A model generated the notes under the pieces. The model had not been told where the DNA came from and made no database searches. It was given only the letters and a program-made list of their open reading frames with translations. Made by a program: the position numbers and the translations under genes. Shown piece after piece: positions 7,731 through 16,786 of a DNA stretch of 17,866 bases. Source of the DNA: Cymbomonas tetramitiformis (lineage: Eukaryota > Chlorophyta > Pyramimonadophyceae > Pyramimonadales > Pyramimonadaceae); assembly GCA_001247695.2 (NCBI GenBank), contig LGRX02028952.1, positions 1-17,866 of the forward strand. The letters are read 5' to 3'. Position 1 is the stretch's first letter, and each line of letters starts with the position of its first letter.

Positions 7731-8692
7731 TTTGTTTTCTGAGTTCTTTAAAAAGTCAAACTGTGCTGGAAGTATCGTAAACGGGTACTTTTTAGCGCCG
7801 CAAAGATGCCTGGAAGACGGGCAGAAGGTCTTTCGCGTGTCTCTGACGCATCCCGTTCCGTACCCCGGTGATCGTACCGGTATCGAAACGACACCAACGT
7901 TCAAACAGTGCCGTCGATCAGCGAGCCCCTTTACCTATCGCGTCGGATCGGTCGAGTGAACTCTAGATGGGTTTTTACGGGAAAATCGAGGACTCTCAAC
8001 AGTTTCGTACCGAGTTCGTACAGTACCGTTCGAAAAATCCAAGATAGCAGTCTGGAGCTGTCGTAGCCGAGTGGTGGGGATGACCTGTTGCCCGGTCTTC
8101 GGGCCGTGAGGCGGCGGTTCAAACTCGCCGTGGGGCTGATGCGACATGAGCCGAACGACGTGTAGTGATCGGGCGCCAATAGGAGCTAATGACGCTGGCG
8201 TCTTTAATTAATTAAGGCCCTTCAGACGCCATACCCTTTTTCGATTTGCAGTCTGGAGTTTCTATGGGGCCCAGATTTTTCCCGCCTTTGATCCACAGGT
8301 GGGAAATCGTTTTTCGCGATCACGGTGACACTGACCCCGTCGAATTTCGTGCTTGTAAGTTTTTTGACACCCCTTCCTCATCTTTCGTCCCGTCCGATTA
8401 AGACGGGGGGGTTTATCTGGACCGCAGATTGCACTGTCCGCTGCGCGCGTGATCGACTCTTCGACCGTTGCTAGGAGCGATGGTGCTCTAAAACAAGAGC
8501 AGTTTCTTCTACCAAATTAGGCGGCCGTTTTAACTTAGTAACTTGGTACGTTTGACCCTCTCCCGAACAAACCACTTGTTTTTTTGCAATTCTACCTTCA
8601 CAGTACGGTTTTGCTCAATATTGCGCACCTTATATGTTTTTTTGTTTTTTCGCGATTTTTTATAGTTTTTTTCAAAAAATACAAAAACACCC
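7731..8692. other. Divergent intergenic region, promoter side of both genes
   Basis: No gene is supported. It should hold the minus-strand gene's promoter, but no clear TATA box stands out. A tRNA-like block is at 8057-8139. A short inverted repeat (TGGCGTCT and AGACGCCA around TTAATTAATTAA) is at about 8191-8229. T- and A-rich tracts follow at 8578-8700. Confidence 0.5.
8057..8139 (+). repeat. tRNA-derived SINE head or tRNA pseudogene
   Basis: TAGCCGAGTGG at 8064-8074 fits an RNA polymerase III A box, and GGTTCAAACTC at 8116-8126 fits a B box. The latter sits in a good T-arm (GGCGG, loop TTCAAAC, TCGCC). Between them is a hairpin GCCCG-GTCTT-CGGGC like the long variable arm of tRNA-Ser or tRNA-Leu. 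The would-be acceptor stem (GCTGTCG against GTGGGGC) does not pair, so it is not a working tRNA gene. Confidence 0.45.
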
Positions 8693-9258
8693 AAAAAACA
8701 TTCGGAAGATACCCCAGATATCTTCTGTGCATCTTTCTACCCTCCAGAGATGTCTTTGAGGAAGACATGTCTTCTGGAAATCTGCAACTTGTAGAAGTTC
8801 CACCGAACGTCTTAGCACCCCTCTTAGGGGCGTCTTCCTCATTTTTTTGACGATCTTCTACGCGTCTTCTAATGTCTACCTAGCACGTTCGGTGGAACTT
8901 CTACAAGTTGCAGATTTCCAGAAGACATGTCTTCCTCAAAGACATCTCTAAGACAACCGGAAGATGTACAGAAGATATCTGGGGTATCTTCCGCAAACAC
9001 AGTCAAGAAGACGTCCGGAAGATGTCAAAAAATGTCTTCCGCGTGTCTTCTGTGTGTCTTCCGCGCGTCTTCCGCGCGTCTTCCGCGCGTCTTTCGCACC
9101 TCTTCTGGGTTCAGGAAGACATATATTCCCCGAAGATGTCTGGAAGATGTACAGAAGGTATCTGGGGTATCTTCCGCAAGCACAGTCAAGAAGACGTCCG
9201 GAAGATGTCGGGAAATGTCTTCCACGTGTCTTCTGAGTGACTTCTGAACGTCTTCTGA
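8693..9258. repeat. GAAGAC/GTCTTC hairpin array upstream of the transposase
   Basis: Dense GAAGAC and GTCTTC words throughout. A 65-bp inverted repeat, apparently perfect, pairs 8746-8810 with 8885-8949 and extends imperfectly to 8704 and 8990. A 95-bp direct repeat starts GGAAGATGTACAGAAG at 8959 and again at 9142. Between them (about 9035-9106) GTCTTCCGCGC-type 11-mers repeat in tandem. The words are those found in class I introns of both genes. Confidence 0.85.
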
Positions 9259-9321
9259 GTGTTTGTCTTCAGGATGCCCTCCGCACTACCTTGGCCAAGT
9301 GTCCTTTGTATAGGAGATAGA

Positions 9322-12300
9322 ATGGCAAGTAAACGTGCCGCGCATCTCCAAAAGGGGGAAGCGCCCCCAAAGACCAAAATGTCGTCCTTCAAACGAGCGA
9401 TGCTCACTAAACCCCCCCCCGAATCCGCGGCGGAGGTCTTCCGTCAATCCAAGCCGGAGGTCTTGAAGGGGAAGATGGCAGCGGTGCACGATTGGTTGTC
9501 TACGGTGTCGCCATCCCGCGAGCTGGACCATGAGATGACGGCATGGCTCGGGGAATCCGTCTACATTCATGAGCATTCCCCTGCAACAAGGTGCTTGCTT
9601 GTCTCCATAACCCACATGCATCTATCATGCACATTTATGCAGTTTGGAATGCATACAACCGAAGATGTGTGGAGCATCTTCTGCGCAACTTCCGGACGTC
9701 TTGCACGTGTCTTCTATGAATTCACCATCACAATGTGTTCGCAGGGCTGAAGATCATGAGGACGCGGTTCGTATTTGCGTGCCGCGTCAAAGCAACCGGC
9801 CACCTTTCGGCTTAGCCGAGCCCACTAATGTGCTTTTCTCGGTTCAAGAGTTTTTTGGCTATGTGCAAGCAATTTCAGACTTGCATGAACCGGGCTTTAA
9901 GGAGCATACGTGGGAGGATATTTTCTCCGATCCATTGGACTTGGCCGATGATCCGGGCACGGTGCACTTTCGACAACATAAGTGGCTGCTTGAGCCTCCC
10001 ATTGGCGTCAACCTCCAAGGAATGGTGTTGAAGATACGGGATGCAATCGCATCGGGCGAACCATATCATCGTCCTCCGGAGCTTGTGAGTGATGGGGATA
10101 GGCGGATGAATCCGCAAAGGCTTACACCTTCACCTCCGGCCCCAATGGATGAAGTTGTGGACATGACCTATACCGAAGTCCATGAGCCCGAGGACCCTCC
10201 CCCGGAGAGGCCAACACGAAGGTGCGAACCGGTTGGCACGGCATGCCCGTATCTCCATGAAATATGTATGCCTGCACGCTCCGTCGGAAGTCGTTCCGAA
10301 GACGTCCCGAGCGTCTTCTGCACATCTTCCGGGCTCGTTCCGGTCAAGCTTATTCCCGGCGGATGCGTGTGACATGCTTGCGCAGGCGGATGAAAGGCCC
10401 CGTAGCACACCGCAACATGCCTCCCACGCCCGTCGAGTTGGCGGGTGAGACGCAAGAAGATGACGGGGCCGCCGTTGGTATCACGTCCAACCGTGACCCC
10501 CTCCCCCCGGAGAGGCCAACACGAAGGTGCGAACCGGTTGGCACGGCATGCCCGTATCTCCATGAAATATGTATGCCTGCACGCTCCGTCGGAAGTCGTC
10601 CCGAAGACGTCCCGAGCGTCTTCTGCACATCTTCCGGGATCATTCCGGTCAAGCTTATTCCCGGCGGATGCGTGTGACATGCTTGCGCAGGCGGATGAAA
10701 GGCCCCGTAGCACACCGCAACATGCCTCCCACGCCCGTCGACTTGGCGGGTGAGACGCAAGAAGATGACGGGGCCGCCGTTGGTATCACGTCCAACCGTG
10801 ACCCCCTCCCCCCGGAGAGGCCAACACGAAGGTGCGAACCGGTTGGCACGGCATGCCCGTATCTCCATGAAAGATGTATGCCTGCACGCTCCGTCGGAAG
10901 TCGTCCCGAAGACGTCCCGAGCGTCTTCCGCGCACATCTTCCGGGCTCATTCCGGTCAAGCTTATTCCCGGCGGATGCGTGTGACATGCTTGCGCAGGCG
11001 GATGAAAGGCCCCGTAGCACACCGCAACATGCCTCCCACGCCCGTCGACTTGGCGGGTGAGACGCAAGAAGATGACGGGGCCGCCGTTGGTATCACGTCC
11101 AACCGTGACCCCCTCCCCCCGGAGAGGCCAACACGAAGGTGCGAACCGGTTGGCACGGCATGCCCGTATCTCCATGAAAGATGTATGCCTGCACGCTCCG
11201 TCGGAAGTCGTTCCGAAGACGTCCCGAGCGTCTTCTGCACATCTTCCGGGCTCGTTCCGGTCAAGCTTATTCCCGGCGGATGCGTGTGACATGCTTGCGC
11301 AGGCGGATGAAAGGCCCCGTAGCACACCGCAACATGCCTCCCACGCCCGTCGAGTTGGCGGGTGAGACGCAAGAAGATGACGGGGCCGCCGTTGGTATCA
11401 CGTCCAACCGTGACCCCCTCCCCCCGGAGAGGCCAACACGAAGGTGCGAACCGGTTGGCACGGCATGCCCGTATCTCCATGAAATATGTATGCCTGCACG
11501 CTCCGTCGGAAGTCGTCCCGAAGACGTCCCGAGCGTCTTCTGCACATCTTCCGGGATCATTCCGGTCAAGCTTATTCCCGGCGGATGCGTGTGACATGCT
11601 TGCGCAGGCGGATGAAAGGCCCCGTAGCACACCGCAACATGCCTCCCACGCCCGTCGACTTGGCGGGTGAGACGCAAGAAGATGACGGGGCCGCCGTTGG
11701 TATCACGTCCAACCGCGGGCCCGGGATGGTGGTGTGTGATTGTGGCGCGTGTCACTCATCCATGCGCTTCGTCACCATGAGGACACGGTCTCGACATAGG
11801 ACTATGTTCAAACAGATTGTATGCCTTCCGACGCTTCCGGAAGAGGCGGTGGACGACGATGAGCAACATCCCGATGGCGAGTGCCTATTCTACGAAGGGT
11901 GGGTATACCCACCGTAAGAGGTGCTTACGGTGGGTATACCCACCCGAAGGATATCAATAATTACCGATGATTGGGTGCGAATCACGGCATGTCACCAGTG
12001 ACCAACTTGTTCTAGACACTCCCGTGAATCTCTATGGAGCCTCCACATGCGCCAGAAATGACTTGATAACGGGCCAAACGAACCCAAATACCCAAACCCT
12101 AATATCATCGGAATGCACTGTGTATATAGTATATTTGGTGTGCATAGTACCTGATTTTGAATGTGCAAGTGTCGGAGGTCTGCGAGGTGGCAGCACATAT
12201 TGTACCAAAAAGTACGTCGGTTATATACCAAAATCAAAGTACATATCGAAAAAATAAGTATATTGATGTTATACCAAGCTGCAGAAGTCTGCAAATAGAG

Positions 12301-15300
12301 TTGAATGGGTATACCCACCGTAAGCGAAGTTTTCTACCCACCGTTATTTCCCCAACTTCAAGGTTGTGTAATGTGCCCAAAACTTATCGGAGTCGTGTAA
12401 ATTAAGTTTTCCGTCCTTTAATCAACCTCCTGGGTCACAGAAAATCCATATGTTTAACCCCCGCAACCTACTTGTGCGGTCGGTACGAGCTTGCAAAGTT
12501 TGGCGTTACGGTGGGTATACCCACCGTAATATTTTTAGAATAGGCGCGAGGAGTCGGATCAGGTGTGCAACTCCGGGTAGAAAGACTATCATTCTCAGGT
12601 AACCCTCGCGGAAGGTACCCGGAAGAGGTGCAGAAGATCTTTCGGGTATCATCCGCATGTCTTCATGAGAATGAAGGTACATATCAAAATCGGTTACTCC
12701 TGATAGGTAATGCAGTTGTTCTTCACAATTGGCACGTATGTATCTCTTGCCCATTGAAAGTGATTGTGGTTGACAGGAAGATGCCGATTCCGGTTCCCTT
12801 GACGATGCCGATGCCGATGGAAACTTGCCGGACCCGGAAGCCGTTCAAGAAGAGCTCGACGAATTACTCGACCATGTCGACCCGGAACTTGCTAGAAAGG
12901 TGACGGAAGAAATCGAAGGAAAATTAAAGTCGTTGGAGAACTTGGCTGATATGGATGAGGTAACGTTCGCTGTTTGAATATTTTGCTCGGAATTGAAAAT
13001 TGTATATAGTGTGATGTCTTTTGTACCCGGAACACGCCCGGAAGTTACATGGGACGTCTTCCGTGCGTCTTCCTGACGTCTTCCGTTTTATCCTTCGATG
13101 ACAGACCGCAGCGACGAGCTCCGAGGATACCCTACTCGACTTATTGGAGTGGAATCTGGATGGCAATATGACTCAAGAATCCTTTGGGCAACTGCTGCAC
13201 ATTTTGAAAACTAATCACCCGGACGTGTTTTCTAAGTTGCCCGACTCCTTCAAACAAAGCATTGCTCGGTTTAAGGTCATTGATATCCCACTCCTAGTGG
13301 TGGACCTTTGCCCGCATGGATGCGTGATGTTCGAAAAACAATTCGCGGACTTTGACTTCTGTCCAAGGTGCGGGGCATGCCGTTGGGAGGGAGGTAAGGA
13401 TCGGTGCGGTGCGGGGAATGCCGAGGGTGCGGACGACACCCGGAATGCCGAAGCCACCCCGAGTGCAAAGCGGGGGAAGGCGAAGTGCCAATTCTATCAT
13501 TGGCATTTAAAGGATTTACTTCAAGCAATTTACAGCCATCCCGACGTTGCTGGGCTCATGCGTTCGCACGCCACGCGGGAAAAGTCTGAGGAAGGCATTC
13601 TGGAAGACATTCCCGGTGAGTAACACATTGATAGAGCATATCCTGAATTGCCCCGAAGAGGTACAGAAGATGTACAGAATGTCTTCCGTACATCTTCCGT
13701 ACGACTTCCTGATTCCTACTACTTGAATGAATTTAAGTTGTATTTATGTATCTTGCAGATGGATCTGAGTGGAAGGCGAAGCAAGCTGCATATCCTGACT
13801 TCTTCAAGGACCCTCGCAACGTCATCCTCATGCTTTGCGCCGACGGGGCCACCGTTTGGAAGGACAAGTCGGGGGTTTTCCCTACTTACTTTCAAGTGTT
13901 GAACTTGCCACCGGAAATCCGCAAGAGGTTTGTGAACCTTGAGTTGTGGGGAATGATGGCGGGGAAGCCGAAGAACACCACCATCCTCTACGAGAAGTTG
14001 GTAGACGAGCTTTTGGAACTTTGGGAAGTTGGGTTTCCATGTTGGGACTCCTTCACGGACGACGTGTTCCAATGCCGGGCGATGCTTCTTGCCGCCGTGT
14101 TTGACTATGTAGGGCTCGTCGATGCTATGAACATTATGGGCGTGGGCAGCTTCTGTGCGTGTGCAAAATGTTTGATCCGGGGGAAGGGGAAATGCCCGCA
14201 TCTAAATAAGATGTTGTACAAGTTTTGCGAGCAAGATCCGCCAGGTCCGTTTTCCCCAAAGACATGCCGAATGTATTCACAAGATCTTCCGGATGTCATC
14301 TGAGCGTCTTCCTGTTATTGTACGCAGGGCCCGCCGTACCAAAGACCGACGAGTTCATTCGACGCGCGGGCCAACGACACGTCTTGCTTAGCACGTGTAA
14401 GAATGCGGCCAATCTTCAGGAAGTGTTGGAGGAGGAAATCGGCGAAACCGGTGTGAAGTTCCCATCGGCACTATCTCGTTTGCCGTATTTCGATCTTTCC
14501 AAGAATGTCATCCTTGACGGCATGCATCAACTCCGAAACCTTGGGCTATATGTCCATGAGGCACTCATGGGGTTCGACTTTACGCCGGGTGTAAGAGAGC
14601 ACGCTCGCGCGAACGATATACATCCCACGTGGTGGAAGACGACAAGGGACGACAAAGGTGATGCAGTCAAAACCCGACCACTAGATAGGAAGGCGCCCGG
14701 AAGATGCCCCAAGTATCCTCTACGTGCCTTCCAGATGTCTTCCTGTCACCACTAACTTTCGCACCCGGGAAAATGACAGGTGTGGAACGATATTCAATGG
14801 CAATTGGTCCGTTTCAAATCCCGATGCGTGCAAAAGGGTCGAAATCTTTGAGGTCGCTAGAGACCGCCTTGAAGTTCATGACGGAGCTCTCGTTGGGAAG
14901 GTCATGGGGGCAAGGCCATACGAAGATGTTGCGTCCGAACGGCACGAACACCGGACCGAAGACGCTCAAGTGTCACGAGGCGTTGAAAATGCTACAAGCG
15001 GGCATCATGAGCGTGCTAGCGTCTTGGGATAGAGACGAGGGCTACTCGAAAAACATGCTTGAAGACTTGATCGGGCAGTTGACGGTCATAACGAGAGAGC
15101 TCACTTCGGAGCTTGTAGACTGTAAGGTACGGAAGACACCTGGAAGACATCCAGAATACTTTCCGAGTACATTCCACACGTCTTCCCTAATTGCCTTTTA
15201 TTTGGTGATTTTGCAGGATGTTCCTAAGCTTCAAAATCTGGTGGATGAGTTCTTCAAGTCACTCGAGCGCGATGGCTCACCTGACTGGCTGGTCATCAAC

Positions 15301-16628
15301 ACGCATTTGCTTTCCCACTTCCCCGACCAACTCCTCATGTATGGTCCAATACGGGGGACATGGATGTACGTGTTCGAATCATTCAACGGGAAGATTCGAA
15401 GGTGGGTGAAGAACAATGCATATCCGGTTCAGAGTGTTATGCAAGGCTTCGGGCGGTACCGGATGGTGCATGTGGTGCGAGGGTTAATCTTGGTACTTCG
15501 TCGCCGGCGGGAGGCAACCACCAATCCCACCCGGCCACCCGTGCTCCCGTTCTTGGCCACCGCACCGTTGAGGGCGCCGAACACCGTGGTTTTGGGAACA
15601 CAAGGCAAGCGCCATGTACTCTCCCGCGCTGAAACGAAAGCGCTGGAGCTGTGGATGCATGGCAACGTGCCCCAATACCGCAAGTTGAAGGCAAAATTCG
15701 ACGCCTACGTCACCTACTGCAAGAGGTAAGTAAGAAATGAAACCCATAAGGTGCCTGGAAGACGTTTCATATATCTTCTAGGCATCTTCCACACGTCTTC
15801 GGTAAATACATGTCCTGACACTGTGCACGTATACATTCGCAGGGAAAACCATATGGTTCGGAGACGTATTGGCGCACGAGCCGGAGCGTCTCGCCTGATG
15901 GATGTGCCGCTGCATATGCACGGTAGCGATCCCAAGGTCTGGCTGGGGAGACCATTCACGGAGAATGAAGCGGCACTCGTCGAAGGGCCTCCTCACGTGT
16001 GTCAATCTTTCGGCTCGGTCGTGGTTCGAGGAGTTTGCTATCGCACGGCAGCTCAGGACAAGACGAAGAAAACTTGTCAACGTTACTTCCGAGCCTTTTT
16101 CTCTGGAGAAAACATCAAAGGCGAGGAAATCGAGACTGACCGGTGCGTCCGTGCATTACGTTTTGGTGAATGTGCGCAGAATATGTACCGAATGTCTTCT
16201 GCGTGTCTTCCTTACGTCTTCGGGGATTCTTACTATAGAGTATAATTGTGGCTCCAACTCGCAGGTACGCCATGGTAGATAGCATCTACAAGGTCGACTT
16301 GGCCGCGAAAGAGTACATTCTTGTGAAGGGAAAGTGGTTCCCTGAATTCAACCAAGCGACGACAAAACGGTTTGCCAAGCTAAACTCGAAGTACGGGCCG
16401 GACAATACCGCAAAGGTGGTGTACACATACGACCCGGATGATCCCGAGACACCTTGGGACACTACTGATCCATTCATCCTGGCGGCTCAAATTGAGCACC
16501 AAGTTGTAATCAAGAAACATCCTGTGATGAAGACGGCGGTGGTATTTGATTTAAAGGCTGACTTTTTCGAGTGCATCGACGATGATGGTTCACGACCGAA
16601 AGGTGCAAGACGCAAGAGGCGATCATGA
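9322..16628 (+). CDS. CACTA (Tnp2-type) DNA transposase, 16 exons
   Basis: Exons: 9322-9590, 9745-10248, 10386-10553, 10691-10858, 10998-11165, 11303-11470, 11608-11902, 12539-12562, 12777-12959, 13105-13615, 13759-14244, 14328-14657, 14780-15126, 15217-15725, 15843-16142 and 16265-16628. They total 4794 bases (1597 aa plus stop) with every phase matching. The start is MASKRAAH (AGAATGG context). Cys718/722/735/738 in CPHGC...CPRC form a likely zinc site. The transposase core has Asp848 (LMLCADGATVWKD), Asp935 (AVFDYVG), clustered Cys952/954/957, and VILDGMH near 1045, which resembles the Tnp2 LDVMH block. Residues about 1150-1290 (MYGPIRGTWMYVFESFNGK) fit DUF4218. The tail with DPFILAAQIEHQ fits DUF4216, then basic ARRKRRS. 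Together these fit plant-type Transposase_21 proteins, which cut and paste DNA in the nucleus. Residues about 258-482 are the tandem 56-aa modules. No inactivating change was seen. The exon 7/8 junction is the least certain. Confidence 0.87.
9591..9744 (+). repeat. Class I intron 1 of the transposase
   Basis: 154 bp, ACAAG|GTGCTT to TGTTCGCAG|GGC, phase 2. The GAAGATGTG, GCATCTTCTG, CGTCTTGC and GTGTCTTC words lie at about 9660-9720. Confidence 0.75.
10249..11607 (+). repeat. Five-unit exon-intron tandem array inside the transposase gene
   Basis: The unit is 305 bp: a 137-bp class I intron (GTATCTCCATG to GCTTGCGCAG) plus a 168-bp exon. Introns are 10249-10385, 10554-10690, 10859-10997 (139 bp, extra CG near CTTCCGCGCAC), 11166-11302 and 11471-11607. 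Each exon is 56 codons and phase-neutral, opening RMKGPVAHRNMPPTPV and closing RRCEPVGTACP. A second possible donor 17 bases downstream would give 185-bp exons that break the frame. Variants show a higher order: intron copies 1 and 4 share GTCGTTCCG and CTCGTTCC, while copies 2 and 5 share GTCGTCCCG and GATCATTCC. A 917-bp block was therefore duplicated last. The array is a recent amplification of one exon-intron junction. Confidence 0.88.
11882..12546 (+). mobile_element. Class II intron-forming insertion C (665 bp)
   Basis: Inverted ends GCCTATTCTA at 11883-11892 and its complement at 12536-12545, flanked by GCGAG on both sides (11877-11881 and 12546-12550; the last element base is shared). 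The 24-bp palindrome with half TTACGGTGGGTA is perfect at 12506-12529 and near-perfect at 11897-11918 and 11924-11946. A partial copy is at 12306-12322. No ORF is supported. Deleting the insertion with one target copy joins the frame as HPDGEESDQEDADSG. In the present gene three donors are in phase with a usable acceptor: TGG|GTATAC with TTTTTAG|AAT, or CC|GTAAGA or GG|GTGGGT with AGAATAG|GCGC. The choice changes the protein by only a few residues. Confidence 0.83.
12563..12776 (+). repeat. Class I intron 8 of the transposase
   Basis: 214 bp, GATCAG|GTGTGC to GGTTGACAG|GAAGAT, phase 0. The block CCGGAAGAGGTGCAGAAGATC, abbreviated here as CCGGAAGAGG and CAGAAGATC, is followed by ATGTCTTCATG at 12655-12667. 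A competing donor, CTCAG|GTAACC at 12599, would put the next exon out of frame. Confidence 0.65.
12960..13104 (+). repeat. Class I intron 9 of the transposase
   Basis: 145 bp, GATGAG|GTAACG to GATGACAG|ACCGCA, phase 0. It has a CCCGGAAGTT word, then three CGTCTTCC-type words at about 13054-13087. Confidence 0.78.
13616..13758 (+). repeat. Class I intron 10 of the transposase
   Basis: 143 bp, CCCG|GTGAGT to ATCTTGCAG|ATGG, phase 1. It is one of the clearest hairpins: GTACAGAAGATGTACAGA, then GTCTTCCGTACATCTTCC. Confidence 0.82.
14245..14327 (+). repeat. Class I intron 11 of the transposase
   Basis: 83 bp, CCAG|GTCCGT to TGTACGCAG|GGC, phase 1, the shortest intron here. The motif (AAAGACATG, AGATCTTCCGGATG, GCGTCTTCC) fills nearly all of it. 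Confidence 0.78.
14658..14779 (+). repeat. Class I intron 12 of the transposase
   Basis: 122 bp, CAAAG|GTGATG to AATGACAG|GTG, phase 1. CCCGGAAGATGCCC and later GTGCCTTCCAGATGTCTTCC form the arms. Confidence 0.76.
15127..15216 (+). repeat. Class I intron 13 of the transposase
   Basis: 90 bp, TGTAAG|GTACGG to TTTTGCAG|GATG, phase 0. The motif begins directly at the donor (GTACGGAAGACACC) and ends with CACACGTCTTCC. Confidence 0.82.
15726..15842 (+). repeat. Class I intron 14 of the transposase
   Basis: 117 bp, AAGAG|GTAAGT (near-consensus donor) to CATTCGCAG|GGA, phase 2. TGCCTGGAAGACGTTTC pairs with regions of CTAGGCATCTTCC, followed by ACGTCTTCGG. Confidence 0.84.
16143..16264 (+). repeat. 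Class I intron 15 of the transposase
   Basis: 122 bp, GACCG|GTGCGT to AACTCGCAG|GTA, phase 2. Only right-arm words are strong (GAATGTCTTCTG, GTGTCTTCC, ACGTCTTCGG); the left arm is decayed (CAGAATATGTACCG). Confidence 0.75.
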
Positions 16629-16786
16629 TAATACGCCGGGCATCGTACTTAGTGGTCTGTATGTTGAATAGATGCAATCGTACATGTATGTGTAGATAGA
16701 CCTATCAATTAACTTAGCCGTATATCATGTATCATAGCAACAGAGCATGATGACCATTCTACACATTTGGGGAGTTTGGGAGTTTT
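16629..16786 (+). other. 3' flank of the transposase
   Basis: AT-rich sequence after the stop, with no supported ORF. No AATAAA was found; the polyadenylation site cannot be placed. Confidence 0.4.

Noticed and set aside
8057..8139. Functional tRNA-Ser or tRNA-Leu gene
   Set aside because: The acceptor stem strands do not pair and no convincing anticodon stem is seen.
8908..9247. Overlapping small open frames at 8908-9247
   Set aside because: Low-complexity readings of the GAAGAC/GTCTTC array in several frames at once.
10266..10385. Intron donor AAATAT|GTATGC in the tandem array
   Set aside because: It gives 185-base exons, and the next exon reaches a stop within a few codons. The donor 17 bases upstream keeps the frame through all copies.
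10249..11607. CRISPR-like regular repeats
   Set aside because: Units are 305 bp with near-identical content and no unique spacers. They are exon-intron duplicates in a eukaryotic gene.
10168..11755. Long minus-strand open frames across the tandem array
   Set aside because: They repeat with the array, have no independent start or splice context, and mirror the plus-strand coding exons and introns of the transposase.
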